DNA from: Cyanophora paradoxa
Taxonomy: Eukaryota > Glaucocystophyceae > Cyanophorales > Cyanophoraceae
NCBI GenBank assembly: GCA_004431415.1
Contig: QPMI01000101.1
Coordinates: 62,001-126,000 of the forward strand
Length of the DNA stretch: 64,000 nucleotides
Reading direction: 5' to 3'
Made by a program: the position numbers and the translations under genes. This document shows, one piece after another, positions 31,916 through 43,663 of this stretch (the first letter of the stretch is position 1; every line of letters begins with the position of its first letter). The notes below the pieces were generated by a model, which saw nothing but the letters and a program-made list of their open reading frames with translations, had not been told where the DNA came from and did no database searches.

Positions 31916-33979
31916 ATGGCGGACGAGGCCGCGCTCCTTCGGGCGCTCGAGACCGGCGATGTCGACCTGCTCGCCCAGCTGCTGTCCGGCAACAGCGTGC
32001 AGGACCCGCCGACGACTGCCAGCACTGAATCAGCTAAACCCGACTTGCCCGTGCCCGTCGGCAACGGCGGCGGGAAGCGCGACAAGCCCGCGCGTCCCTC
32101 GCCGGCGCCTGCAGCTTCCCCGGCGGCCGCGGCGGACGATCAGGCGCACCTGAACGTCGCAGCGAAACCTTTCGTCCCCTCTACCTTCGCATTCAGCGCG
32201 GCGGCGCCGGCGTTCGTTCCGCGGGGGGCCCCGGAGCCGGCGGCGGCCTCGCCGGCCCTCGCGCAGCTCCAGGAGATGTTCCCGGCGGCGGGGGCGGAGT
32301 CGCTGGAGGCGGCGCTGGAGGCGGCGCGGGGGGACCTCTCGGAGGCGGTGGCGGGGGTGCTGGCCTCGGAGGGGGCGGAGGTGGAGGCGCAGTTCGAGGA
32401 GACGGACGCGTTGTACGGGGAGTGGTCGGCGGAGCACGCCGGCGAGCTCTTCGTGGACGAGGCCGGCCGCCCCGTCGACCCCGCCGCCGTCCGCTACGAC
32501 GAGCAGGGGCAGCCCTACGTCCTCGAGTACCTCCCCCTCGACGGCCCCTTCTCCGCGGCCGGCGCACCCGGCCCGCGCTTCACCGAGGAGGAGTTCCCGA
32601 GCCTGGGGGGCCCCGGGGGGGCGGCGGCCCCCAGGGAGCCCCACGCGCCGCCCGCGCAGCAGCAGCAGGAGGGCGGGCGGCCGTCGGCGCTCGTGGCGAA
32701 GCTCCGGCTGCAGAAGCTGCGGGAGCAGGTCCCGTGGGTGAGCCCCGAGGCCGTCGCCGGCGCCTTCGACGAGCACCGCTGCTCCTTCGTCGCCGCCCGC
32801 TCCGCCCTCCTCGCCCACTTCCCCAAGGTCCCGCCCCCCCACTCGCTCCCGCAGGAGGCGCCTCCGGTTCGCCGGCTGACCGAGGGGGCCCGCGCCGCAG
32901 CCGCCGGACTGGGACAAGCGGCACGCGGCGGCGGCGCAGGGGCCGCGGCCCGGGGCGTCGTCGCCGGGGAGCGGGGGGCCGGCGTCGCGCTCGTCGGGGG
33001 TGCCGCGGAGGTGGGTGGCGACGGGCGACTCGGTGGCCTCGATGTACAGCGACCTGAGGGAGGAGGCCCGCCGCTGCGCCCTCATGCGCAACCAGGCCCG
33101 CCCCCGCCCCCTCCCCCGCCCCCCTCCTCCTCCTCCGCCTTCCCCTCCTCCTCTGAGGCGCCCGCCCGGCCGCCCCCAGTGCTTCATGAACGCGACGAAG
33201 GCGTTCCTCAGCGGGAACAAGGCCCTCGCCAAGGACCTCGGGCACCAGGTACCCCCGGGCCCAGCACTCCCCTCCCCGTCGAGCTTGAACAATACCGTGT
33301 ACCCCCATCCGACTTGTTCGCAACTCCTTTCGCGCGCAGGGCCGCCAGTGGAACGCGAAGATGAAGGTACAGTACCCCCTCAACCCCGCTTTAACCCCCC
33401 TTCCCTTCCCCGTGCGTATCCCCACTCGCAGGATCTGCACGAACGCGCCGCAGCGGACATCTTTGCCCTGCGGAACGCGGGGCGAGTCCCTCCCTGATAT
33501 CCTCGTACCCCCTGGTCTCACGTTGTACCCCTCACAGCTCGAGCGACATGCTGGATCTCCACGGCCTCCACGTGAAGGCGCGGCGCGTCCCGTACCCCCT
33601 CCTCCTCTCTCACGCGTACCCCCAGGAGGCCCTGTCGGTTCTGGAGGACGCGCTCGAGGACTGGAGGAGCCGCGGCGGGGGCACCTTCCAGGCCCGCTCC
33701 CGTACCCCCCGGCCGATCCGCGCGCTCTGTACCGCTGACGGGCTGGCAGGTGATTACGGGGAGCGGGCACCACTCGAGCAGCGTGCAGCGGCTGCGGCCT
33801 GCGGTCGAGCGGTTCCTCCAGGGCACCAGAGGGGTACGCTACACCCAGCTCCCGGACAAGGCGCGCCCTTCCACACCCAACCAATCCCCCCCCCCCCCCC
33901 GGGCCCATCTTCCGCGGAACCCTGACCCCCAGCCCAGAATCGGCACGTGGGCATGCTGGAGATCCATGTGTCGAGCTAG
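31916..33979 (+). CDS. PAM2-CUE-DUF1771-Smr protein (CID7-like)
   Basis: Starts MADEAALLRALETGDVDLL. A PAM2 motif, LNVAAKPFVP (about 32,150), would bind the MLLE domain of poly(A)-binding protein. A CUE-like domain follows (LAQLQEMFPAAGAESLEAAL), then a second EEFPSLGG motif. DUF1771 is split by a GC-AG intron: MYSDLREEARRCALMRNQ joins to CFMNATKAFLSGNKALAKDL and DLHERAAADIFALRN. The Smr domain has MLDLHGLHVKEALSVLEDAL, VITGSGHHS and RLRPAVERFL, the LDLHG and TGxG motifs of Smr nucleases. The C-terminus is GMLEIHVSS. This order matches plant CID7-type proteins; a role in mRNA turnover or quality control is inferred. Later introns begin gtaccccc and end gcgcag or ccccag. One frame change near 32,885 falls in a G5 run. 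Confidence 0.85.
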
Positions 33980-34167
33980 GGCAGATCATGGGACGGATCG
34001 ACCTGGATCCGCGGCGGGCCGGCGCTGCGGTCTTCGGAATTCATAGTAGCATTCTGCAGCGCCGCTCAGCACTTGAGCTGGCGTCTGCTTCACGCGAGCC
34101 TGCCGACTTCCTACCTAGTGTAAGCCTTGCCTGTGCAACTGCATGCGAATCTAAACGGCCCTTGCCG

Positions 34168-34548
34168 TCACTTCTTCCCCTTCTTCCCTTTGCCCTTCTT
34201 CTTCTCCTTCTTGGGCGGTGGCCCTGCATCCGACGCGGAGCTGGTCAGCGGGACCACGGGGACTTCGGCCGTCGAATCGATATCTATGCGTACGCATGCG
34301 CCCGCGCACCGCCGATCTTGTCCAGCTCTTGCTGCAGGTAGGTTTGTAGATAGCTGGGCAGCTGCTCTTTGAACTCCTGCGCACGAGCGCCACCGCGGCC
34401 GAGCGGAACGGTCCGCAGTGAGCCGGCGGTCGAACAGGGACCGGCGGAGCGCGGGCGATGGGCGCACCTCTATCGCCTGGTCCTCGTTGCCCGCCGACTC
34501 GGTGACGACCTTGCCTGGAGTCACCAGCGGCGGCAGGTCCGAGAACAT
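34168..34548 (-). CDS. Small protein with Lys/Gly-rich tail, probably spliced
   Basis: MFSDLPPLVTPGKVVTESAG to AIE is joined by a GT-AG intron (gtgcgcccatc to cgtgcgcag) to EFKEQLPSYLQTYLQQELDK. It then passes through a possible very short intron to STAEVPVVPLTSSASDAG and ends KKEKKKGKGKKGKK. About 90-100 residues. An unspliced frame is also open (126 aa), but the spliced form gives more natural protein. Family unknown; the basic tail suggests nucleic-acid or ribosome contact. Confidence 0.55.
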   Translation of the reverse strand: MFSDLPPLVTPGKVVTESAGNEDQAIEVRPSPALRRSLFDRRLTADRSARPRWRSCAGVQRAAAQLSTNLPAARAGQDRRCAGACVRIDIDSTAEVPVVPLTSSASDAGPPPKKEKKKGKGKKGKK

Positions 34549-35351
34549 ACCTGGCGGCCGGCGTGGGATCGACTGCAGATGAACGAGAGGCCCGCGGCCA
34601 ACCTTTTGCCTTCGGGTGCAAGTCTTCCATGGCTGGCTTTGGGTCTCGGCCGTGGAGGTCGCTTAGCTAAGAATGGAGTTACTGAGCAGAGGGGCAGCTG
34701 TGCAGTGATTGAGGTTGGATGTCTTCGATTTCGTTTACGATTTGGGGTTAACGTTGGACGGGAAGCTAGCTCAAGGCCAAGCTCAGGGATACAGGTGAGT
34801 CTTGAGTCTGAGAGAGATCGTATGATGGTGCTCTTAGCTATGGCCGCTGGCTCTGCTTTGGGCCACAAAAGCTAGCTCCGTAGCAGCTCCGCACTACTCG
34901 CGCGGGGGGTACAGCTCGGAACTCTCCAAACATTTGATCTGCTCGAGCTCGCGCGCTAGCGGAGCCTATAGCTAGCTTTCGTGTTTCAATTGCAAAGTTT
35001 GATGCGTTGATTTGTACATGTTGAAGAAGCCGCCAGATCCGGAGCCGCGGGCTCGCAGCGAAGCTATATAGCGAGGCGGCCGCCCGCCGCGGCGCGGCGC
35101 GGCTGCGCATATGCATGCAGGGCGCCGGGCCGGGCCCGGGGCAGGGGCGCAGCGCGCGGCTGGCGCTGGCAAGCGCTGCGGGCCCGGCGCCCAGCTGCAG
35201 GCAGCGGGCCTGGGGCTCATAATCAAGCTAAAGGCGTGCTCAGCGCATACGCGCGTTGCCCCAACCGTAATGCGCCACGCTATGCATTGAGAGCCATGCA
35301 TGGTCCATGGCCAGCGAACAACTGCACAACTCGGGCGTCGACTTCGCTACT
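34549..35351. other. Intergenic
   Basis: 34,600-34,860 has lower GC and no gene I can support. 35,080-35,220 is a GC-rich tract with ggccgggcccgg-type palindromes. Nothing else seen. Confidence 0.4.
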
Positions 35352-36784
35352 CTAGTTGAGCTCGTACAGGTTATAGCCCAGCGACTTCCATCCAAGCTTC
35401 TGCCGGATGCCCTGCGCATCATGGCATGCAGCAATTAGTCGGAAGTCAAGGAAGGCGCCGGGCGCCATGGCTAGCCGCTGAGCGCTGCCCCAGCGAGCTC
35501 AAGTGACATGGCGAGGGTCGCACCTCGCAGCGCGACCGGTTGGACCCGCCGCGACCTGATCGAGGGTGATTATGACGGATTCAGCGAATCGGTAAGAGGA
35601 GCCGTAAAGTGGCGGCTTGGGTTGAGCGAGCTCTGACAGGGGACGGACCAGGGAGGTTGGTGCGGGAAATGGCCCGGTACACGACGACCTTCTCCCCCCC
35701 GGGCTTGAAGTAGAACTCCAGGTCGTCCGTCGTCTGGGGATATCGGGTCGGGGGGGGGGGGGGGGCGACTCCGGGGGGGGGGGTATGGGGGTATGCGCAC
35801 CGGCGGGAAGCCGCCGGAGACTGTGCAGTAGACGTAGTCGTCCGTCTCCTTGACGATCTGTAGTGGAAGCATTGCAAATTACACAAATGGGATAGGGGAA
35901 CTCGAAAGGTTCGGGGGTACGGGCCTGGAGTCCCTTGACGCCTGCCAGGACCTTCATCAGCGCCGCCTTCGCCGAAGCGACGTCCGGCTCGGTGAACTCC
36001 TGCGAGGGAATTAAAGGGTGCGAGGTAGCTATAGGGTGGTACGAGTTCGTGGGATGATGGACGGACTGCGGGGCAGGGCGCGGTGAGTTCGGAGGGACAG
36101 GGAGGGAGAGGCCAGGGCGAACGGACCCCAGGGCGGGCTGTAGTGGTTGCTCGACGCCGAGCGGGTGCTCACGCTGCAAGCGGCTCGTGTGAGGCACGGG
36201 AAGGGAGGGCGCGAAGGAACGGGCGCCGTAGCTGTAGAGTGAAGGAACAGGCGGCGTAGCTATCGCTAGCGCTTACATGCATCGCTTCGCGCGCTAGCTT
36301 TGGCCCGGGCAGCGCACCAGTTGCTGTCGCCGGGGCAGCCTGAGAGCGTGCCATCTGGCTGCACGCTGCGCCCGGGCGTGAGCAAGAACCGGATGCGCGG
36401 CGCACGTGCAAGATTCGCTGACCCGATTCCTGGGTCCGCCCCGTCGTCCGCACGCGCGCTGCCGGCTAGCACAACGCTAGCAGCTGCCGCTGCAAAGGAA
36501 GCGAGCAGCCGCCGCCGGCCATCAACCGCCGGCCGCGCTTCGGCCTCTGCAGCTGGTGCGACGAAGCTGCGCTGCCGGCGGCCTGAAGCCGATGTCGTCG
36601 AAGGACCGTCCACGACCGCCGCGCGTGCCGGGCACGTATCTGCGCGCACAGCAGCGGGCTTATAATCGATGGCGCACGGGCCGCCAGCAAACTCACCTAC
36701 ATGAGCGCCGTGGAAGGACGAACGCGCTGCTGAAGGCAAGTGCACGCGCACAGCGCAGGGCGCCGCGAAGGCGAGGCCGGCCAT
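35352..36784 (-). CDS. DUF1499 protein with plastid/thylakoid-lumen targeting
   Basis: Starts MAGLAFAAPCAVRVHLPSAA, a Ser/Ala/Arg-rich transit-like region. A twin-arginine-type lumen signal follows: RRRLLASFAAAAASVVLAGS, then ARAD (AxA cleavage). The mature part has GCPGDSNWCAA (DUF1499 Cys motif), EPDVASAKAALMKVLAGVKG (about 35,985), IVKETDDYVYCTVSGGFPP, TDDLEFYFKPGGEKVVVYRA (about 35,720), and a terminal GSNRSRCEGIRQKLGW joined across an intron, ending YNLYELN at 35,352. DUF1499 proteins occur in bacteria and plastids; function unknown. Introns are mostly 60-110 bp with gtac or gtgc donors. The targeting signal is the best evidence that the host is photosynthetic. The gene is divergent, 128 bp from the next one. 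Confidence 0.8.
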
Positions 36785-36912
36785 CTTAGCAAGCTTCTCT
36801 ACCCCCCCGCGCCCCCCCCCCCCTATCAGCCAGCCTGAGCCAGGCGACCCTCGCTCATATCCAGCGTGTACGCCTGGGAGGAATTGACAACGATCAAGTT
36901 GGGCGGCGTGCA

Positions 36913-39534
36913 ATGAGCGCGCCCCTCGACGCGTTCCCCGAGGAGCTCTTACAGGCGGTGGCTCTCTGCCTGGACGTCCGATCCCTCGCGCTCTTCTCTT
37001 CCTGCTGCCACGCAACGCGGCGGGCGGCGCGCGCCGCCCTCGCCCTGCGGACCGAGCTCGACCTGCGGGAAGCGGCGCTGGACGGGCCCGGCGCAATCGC
37101 ACTCTTCGCGATGGCGCCGCGATGTCGGCGGTTGCGGTTGTACGCGTGGCTGCTGCCGCCCTCGGCCTTCGGGCTCCTCCCCGCCGGGGCCGAGGACGTC
37201 GACGTGGAGGACCTGCAGCCGCGGCGGGCGGCCGCCTCGCTGCGGGCGCTGTCGGCCCGCTGCCCGCGGCTCCGGCGGCTTCGCGTGACGTGCAGCGACC
37301 TCGAATGGTGGGGCATCGACGGCGAACTCGACGAAGGCGACAGCTGCGAGAAGCGGCGGCGCTCCAACAGCGGGCGGCGCTGCGGCGGCCGGTTCAGCCC
37401 GCGGGGGAGGAGCCCGATGGGCCCCGCGCCTCTGGCGGCTCCGGCGGACAGCGCGTTCGCCTTCTCTTCCGGACTGCAGGCCGTCTTCGACGCCTGCAGG
37501 GACCTGGAGAGCCTCAGCGTGCCCGACTTCGGCGGGCGCGGGAGCGCCCCGCCCGTCGGCACCGCCGACCTGCCCCGCCTGGCGGAGGTGAGCGCGGGGT
37601 ACCTCGATCCTCGGACGCTGGGGCGCTCCTCGCCGCTCCGCGCCGGCGCCGCTCCCATCACCGCCCTCGCCATCTCCCAGTACACCGCCGACGAGGGCAT
37701 CTCCTGCACCTCCGACGCGTGCGCACGTTCCGTGTACCCCTCCGACCCCCTCCCGCCCCCTGCTGTTAAAGAGGGCGCAGATTCGTGCTGCCGCTGGTGC
37801 GGGAGCTGCCGCAGCTGACCTCCCTCTCGCTGCGCGGCTTCGGCGGCCCCATCAACGGCTCCCTCTCCGACGAGGCCTTCATCGCCCTCGCCAGGCGCCC
37901 CCGGCCCCACCCGGCCTCGCCCCCGTACCCCCGCCGCCCTTTCCTGATGCCCTCCCCGGGTACGCGCAGGCTCCCAGGCCTCGAGAAGCTGAAGTTCGGG
38001 ATGACGGACTCGAGCGTGTTCGCAAACGTAACGGGCGCGTGAACCGTACCCCACCCCATCCTTCCCCTTACTCCTCCCTTTGCGAATCCCGTACCCCACA
38101 GACGTCGGGATCCTGCACCTCGCCGCCTCCTGCCGGTCCCTCCGCGTCCTCCACCTATCCGGTACCCCCCACCCTTCCAGATCGTGTACCCCCTCCCTCG
38201 CCCACCTTCTTGCGGAGGCTTCCGGCGCCTCACGGACTCTGCTGTGACGGCTCTGGCCCGCTCCTGCGGCGAGCGCCTCGAGGTCAGCCCCGTGCCCCCC
38301 GCCGGTCGACCTCCAACCCCCAAACATAAGACGTACCCCCGCAGAAGGTGAAGCTGGAATGGCTCACGCGGCTGTCGGACGTGGGGGTAGAGGCGCTGGC
38401 CGCGGCCTGCCCCCGCCTCCGGGCGCTGAGGTGAGCCGGCCGGGCGCCGGCGCGGGTGTCTTCGCTTGTAAGCGGGGGCAGCCTGCGGGACGCGCGGCGG
38501 GTGTCGGACGCCGGGGTGGCGGAGCTGCTGGCGGCGCGCGGCGCTTCCCTCGAGCGCCTCTGCCTCTCCAACTGCGCCCTCGGGCCCGCCGCCATGGCGG
38601 CGCTGGCCGCGCACTGCGGGGCCCCCGGGGCGCGCGGGCGCCTGAAGGAGCTGAACCTCAACGGCTGCCACGTGGCCGCCACCGACGAGGCCCTCTCGCT
38701 CGTGAGCCGGACCCCTCCCCCCCGCTCCGCCTTCGTCTCGCCAAGGGCGCGCATGCGCAGCTCGCGCCGGCGCTGCCGGGCCTCCGCCGCCTCACCCTCA
38801 AGTCCTGCCGAACCATCACCGACGCCGGCCAGCGCCGCGCCCCCCTCGCCCCTCCCCCTCCTCCATTCTGACTCGGCGAGGCGGGGCGGGCAGGGCTGGC
38901 GGCGCTCGCTGCGCACTGCCGCGAGCTGCGGGACCTCGACCTCAGCTACTGCCCCGAGGCGCCCCCCGCGCCCCTCCGCCCTCTCTCCGCCCCCCTCATC
39001 GTTCGCCTCCCGCCGGCAGCTGCGGGACGGGGGCCTGGCGGCGCTGGCGGCGGCCTCGCCTCGCCTGCGCCGCCTCCGCATCGACGGCTGCGCGCGCCTC
39101 TCCGACCGCGCCCTCGCCGCCCTCGCCTCCTCCCCCGCCGGCCCGCCCCGCCCCGCCCGCCCCCGCCTGCCCTCTGCCCACTCCCGCGGGCCTCACCGCG
39201 CGGGCGCCGGGCGGCAGGCCTCTCGCTTAGGGAGCTCTCGGCGGAAGGGCGGGGCGGCTGACGCCGGCCGTGGGGGAAACCCTCGCCTGCTTCGCGGCCC
39301 TGCAGGTGCGTCCCCCGCGCCCCCGCCCGCCCTCCGCGCGCCCAACGGCTCGCAGCGGGCGGCGCTGAGCGTGCGGCTGGGGGAGCGGGGCCGCGGGGGC
39401 CTGCGGTGGCTGGCTCGGCGGTGCCCCGACCTGGCGCTCTACGTCGACTCGGCCCCCGCACGCCTGCGCGGCGACGACGGCGACAGCGAGGAAGGCGGGC
39501 GCTCCGACGCGAGCCCCGGCGCCTCCGCCTGAGC
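36913..39534 (+). CDS. F-box / leucine-rich-repeat protein (FBXL/AMN1-type)
   Basis: An N-terminal F-box, FPEELLQAVALCLDVRSLAL then FSSCCHATR, is followed by an LRR solenoid of the cysteine-containing, AMN1-like class. Examples: CPRLRRLRVTC, LPQLTSLSLRGF, LPGLEKLKFGM, DVGILHLAASCRSLRVLHLS, VSDAGVAELLAARGASLERL, LKELNLNGCHVA, LPGLRRLTLKSCRTITDAG, CRELRDLDLSYCPE and LRRLRIDGCARLSDRALAAL. The C-terminus is acidic (DDGDSEEGGRSDASPGASA). Predicted to be the substrate-recognition subunit of an SCF ubiquitin ligase. Introns are short; several 5' ones start with gtacccc (for example at 38,160) and later ones are C-rich. It differs from the F-box gene at 1-5.2 kb in lacking a PHD finger. Confidence 0.8.
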
Positions 39535-39923
39535 CTCGCACGCCGCCCCCGCCCCCGCCCGCCCATCCCATCCCCGGGCCCGGAGCGAGCGCGCCCGAAA
39601 AGTATACGCCGTGTGACGTAGAAGCACCGGCGCCGGCCGGCCGCCGCGCCGCTCCCTAAGGCCCAGGCCGAACAGTAATCATGATGGCCTCGCTAGCGCT
39701 CCTCGCTCGTGTTAGACGGGTTTTTAGTTAGACGAGTAAACGAGCGAGCTGATTCGCGATCGTCTAACTAAAACCATCGATATCACATTACCGGTCGTAT
39801 ACTAGGCGGGGCGCTAACTATAGCTAGGTCTTCGACTCGCGCTCGCCCCCCGCTCGTCTCAGGATGTGCACGGTGGCCCATGGGGTCTAAATAATAGAGA
39901 CGTCGACAGCATCTAGAAAGGCC

Positions 39924-40061
39924 GCATGCATTTCAGACACGACCAACGACATCTGGACTAGCCGTAGTAGCTGTTTGGCTAGCAGTGGGCCGCCGGTCGA
40001 ATCCATGGGCTCAGACAGATAGGCAAGCGACTTCGAAAATCGAAATCGAATACCGAAGCTC
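39924..40061 (+). repeat. Dispersed repeat R1, copy 1 (partial)
   Basis: Begins gcatgcatttcagacacgac, contains gactagccgtagtagctgtt, and ends aataccgaagctc, where it runs into a TTTCGTCC array. The same sequence occurs at 40,190-40,360 and 44,537-44,702. Confidence 0.9.
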
Positions 40062-40189
40062 AAACTTTCGTCCGTCAAACCTCAACTTTCGTCCAAACTT
40101 TCGTCCGTCAAACCTCATGATCAACTTTCGTCCAAACTTTCGTCCGTCAAACCTCAACTTTCGTCCAAACTTTCGTCCGTCAAACCTCA
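40062..40189. repeat. Tandem array of aactttcgtccgtcaaacct units
   Basis: Four to five units, a variant of the TTTCGTCCAAC repeat at 5.3 kb. It lies between two R1 copies. Confidence 0.85.
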
Positions 40190-40656
40190 GCATGCATTTC
40201 AGACACGACCAACGACATCTGGACTAGCCGTAGTAGCTGTTTGGCTAGCAGTGGGCCGCCGGTCGAATCGTAAGGGCTCAGTCAGATAGGCAAGCGACGT
40301 CGGAAATCGAAATCGAATACCGAAGCTCGAGATCGAAACCTAGGCCTACTTACCCTACTTACCCTGCGCCGAAAAACCTAGGCCGCATGCAGTGCGTGGC
40401 CATGCATATGTCATGATGCATATGGGTCATCTTAAAGAAGTCTTCATATTCGCGTGAATTGGAATTTGAAGTCGTGGTCGATAAATGAGACCCACTATAG
40501 CTAGTCTAATTACAAGGACCTGACTTCAACCATAATGCATACGCGTATACGCAAACACGATTCGGGAAATTTCTACGCATCTGATAATTACTAAGTTACT
40601 CTGTCATACATGGGCAATACAAACTGATGACCAGTGACTACGTGATGGCCAGTGAA
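40190..40656 (+). repeat. Composite repeat R1+R2, uninterrupted copy
   Basis: R1 (40,190-40,360) is followed by R2 (about 40,383-40,656), which contains catcttaaagaagtcttcat, ttcgcgtgaattggaatttg and gatgaccagtgactacgtga. Pieces of the same composite lie at 44,537-44,702, 45,805-45,866 and 56,715-56,917. No coding potential; it looks like a nonautonomous element. Confidence 0.85.
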
Positions 40657-42065
40657 AACGATAACCAGTGGACTAGAAATGAACAGGCGCTGGGGGCGGT
40701 CGCGAGGGGCAGGGCGCTGCAGGCGGGGCGGGCACGGAACAAATTAAAAAGCCCTCAGGGCCTGCGCGCTAGCGCTGCGCCCGGCGGCCGCCGCCCGCCG
40801 CGCCTCCGCACCGCCTGGCGAGCCGCTGAGCAGCGCCGCCGCTCGTTACGCCTCCGCCCCGCCCGGAACGAGCCGCGCCGCCGCCCCCCTGCGCATCCGC
40901 CCCGCCCAGCGAGTCATGCGGCCGCCCGCCGCGCGCGCCGCCAAGCCAAGCTTAAGCCGCCTGCCGAGCCGCGCAGCTGCGCATGCCCGCTGCGCACTGC
41001 GGCATGCGCGCCTTCGAATTCGCCCCGGGCCACATGCCATCAGGGCCATCAAATTAAACGAGCCGTGCGCAGCCACTCCCTACGCCTTCGCCGAGCCGCG
41101 CCGTACGCGTTGCTCGCCGCGCTCCGTCTGGCGGCCCCGGCCGCGGGCTCAGGCCTACGCGTAGCGAGCGGTACTAGTAGATTTGTTGAATTTTTAGACC
41201 CGGTGACCCCACCCGACTCGACCCGGCGGGTGACCCGAGTCGAAGACCTAGTTTGAAGGGACCCGCGCCGGGACCGTCGGACGCGGTGACTGAGACCGTG
41301 ACTCTCGGCTGCGCGCAGTGACGCGAATTCGTGAAGTTTCACTCTCATGATCATGATCAGAGCAGTGCGAATGAAAAAGCCACGTGCACGGTGACTCGGA
41401 ACTCGTCCTTTCCGAAGTTCCCGAATCGAACCGACCGGCGACCGTCAGCTCAACCGTCATCGAACCGGTATCGATCCATCGCGAGCAATTCAAGTACTAG
41501 TAGATTCGGATCCGATCCCGGCGATCCGCGGCGATTCCGTGCGCGCGCGCGCGGCGCGCACGACTCGGCGATTGCGTACGTTCACGTATGCGCATTAAAA
41601 TATTGCGCATGCGTGGACAGGTACAGCAGCGGCTGAGCACTGAGCAGCCGCTGCTGAGCAGCGCTACCGGTAGCGCTGCCAGGCTGTGCCAGCGCAGCAG
41701 CGGTGCGCATGCGCACTATAGCTAGTACATGCGCCGCGGCAGCTGCAGGCGCATCTGCTGAGCGGCGACATCGATATCTCCCATGGCCATAGCTGTATAG
41801 TTAGCTGCATCGGCCCGCGCGCGCGCATCGGGAATATCCCTCGGACGCTCTTCAGCGCCTCACGTCGGACGTGTGCGTAGCAACTGACAAGGCGTGCCCT
41901 AGTCCTCTCAGAGTCTGCTCGTCCGACACGCCGTTCTCAGTTCTGTGGGACACTTCAGACCCCGGCCCGTGGAGCAGAGGTCAGCAGGCCTGAGGAGCAG
42001 GCCGCGCCAGCGTCGGCGAGCGCCTTGTCCCTTCAGAGTTTTTGGCTTGCGCACAGCTCAGCAAG
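40657..42065. other. Intergenic, GC-rich then palindrome-rich
   Basis: 40,740-41,160 is GC-rich with a chance open frame. 41,640-41,800 carries ctgagcagccgctgctgagc and other overlapping inverted repeats. No gene I can support. Confidence 0.4.
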
Positions 42066-43663
42066 ATGCCTCCGCGTCCAAGCAGCGGCATGGAGCTGGA
42101 CTGCGGCTGTTTGACAGCCGAGTCCTGCGCAGTTCCGGCGGAGCCTGCAGCTGCAGCTGTCAGCCACCTCTCCCAGAACCTTGCAGAGCGCTGCAGTATA
42201 TCGTGCGCGCCCTGCGCGACGACTTCCCAGCCGAGCACACCCCAGTTGCCCGAGCCACACACGTCACAGCGCTGTCCCGATCTCGCCTCAACCCCCCAGC
42301 CACAAGAATCGTACGAAGTGAGGGTGGACTTTGACGCGAGCGAGTCCGTCATCCACGTCTCCTCCACCCGCCCCAACCTCCTCAGCGACTTCCTACGCAT
42401 TCTGAGTCGCGATCACCTTCGACCGGTCGCCCTCAGTCTATCGACATGCAAGAGCGGGATCTGCTCTGTTGCGGCCCGCGTGGCGGCGGGGCCCTCCCTG
42501 GCCGACCCTGATGCGCTGCATTGTGTGGCGGACGCGCTTGAGGACCAGCTGGCTGGCCCTGTTTCGCGCGAGCGGGCACTTCTGCTCATCGATGCGGAGC
42601 GGTCCTTCGGCTTTGCCTTCTCATGCGGCCGCGCCGTGCGCCCGGATCAAATTTGATGAAAGAAATTCAAATTCATGACCCCTCTCGCGTGTGCAGGCGG
42701 CGGCGGGGGGCCTGGCCGTGGAGCAGGCGCACGTATCCGGCTTGGGGACGCGAAACCAGGCTGTGCTATGCGTGTCTTACAGGCGAGGCGGCTCGCGGGC
42801 CGACGCCACGCTCCCGTGCCGCCAGCGCCTCACGCAGCTCCTGGGCGACACGCAGGGCTCGGTGCGCCCCGCCAATTTGAAGTCCGTCGGGGCCGCCGGC
42901 GCGCAGCCGGCCGACGCTTCCGCGCAGGTCAGCGTGGCTTCCGAGGTCCTGTCGCGCCCCGGGGCCACGCCGGAGCCCGGGGAGGTTGTGGAGGCGGCGC
43001 CGCCGCCGCCGCAGTGGCCCGGGGTGGACGTGGAGGTCTCGGAGGGCGGCGTGCTGCGCCTGACGTGCCCCGACACGCCCGAGGCGGCCTGCGACGCCGC
43101 CGGTCTTCTCGCCGCCGCAGCACTCCCCGTCCTCGAGGCCCGCCTCGCCGCCTCGGACGGCCGCCTCGCCCTCCACGCCCGCCTCGACGCCTCGCGGGCC
43201 CCCGCGCTCGCCGCGCCCTGCCCCGACGCCCGCCTCTGGCTCCGCCGCGTCCTCTCCTCCGCCTCTCCCCCTCCCCTTCGTCCCCTTCACGCCCGCCCAG
43301 TGCCCTTCCCCCGCACGCCCGCGGCCGCCCCGCCCCCGCCCCCTCGCCTCGCCGCCGGCGCGGCCGCGGCAGCCGGCGCCGCTGCCCCCGGCGCAGTTGC
43401 CCCCGCTGCCGGCGGGGAACGCGGCGACGCGGCTGGAGTACGTGGCGGAGAGCCGCAACTTCGAGAACTTCTTCGCGGCGATCGCGGCGGCGCTCTGCCG
43501 CACGGGCCTCCACCTGCTCCACTGCCGCGTCGTCGCCTCGCCGTGCTCGCGCTTCGAGGCGGTCTGCTGGGCGGTGGAGCGGGCCGGGGGCCCCGTCCTC
43601 TCGGACGAGCGCCTCGCCTCGGTCAACGAGGGCCTCCTCTCCGCCATCGCCATCGCCGGCTGA
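42066..43663 (+). CDS. ACT-domain-like regulatory protein
   Basis: Starts MPPRPSSGMELDCGCLTAES. The first domain, YEVRVDFDASESVIHVSSTR then PNLLSDFLRILSRDHLRPVA, has the beta-alpha-beta pattern of ACT domains. An intron at about 42,628-42,689 (gtgcgccc to gtgtgcag) joins CGRA to AAAGGLAVEQAHVSGLG. A second ACT-like part contains LRLTCPDTPEAACDAAGLL and ALPVLEARLAASDGRL. After a C-rich intron region (about 43,250-43,400) the C-terminal domain reads RLEYVAESRNFENFFAAIAA, LHLLHCRVVASPCSRFEAVC and VNEGLLSAIAIAG. ACT domains bind amino acids or nucleotides. There is no linked enzyme domain. The ACT call is from pattern only. Confidence 0.55.

Noticed and set aside
40700-41256. 209-residue ORF at 40,627-41,256
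   Set aside because: Begins inside repeat R2 and continues as Arg/Ala-rich sequence without motifs or splice logic.
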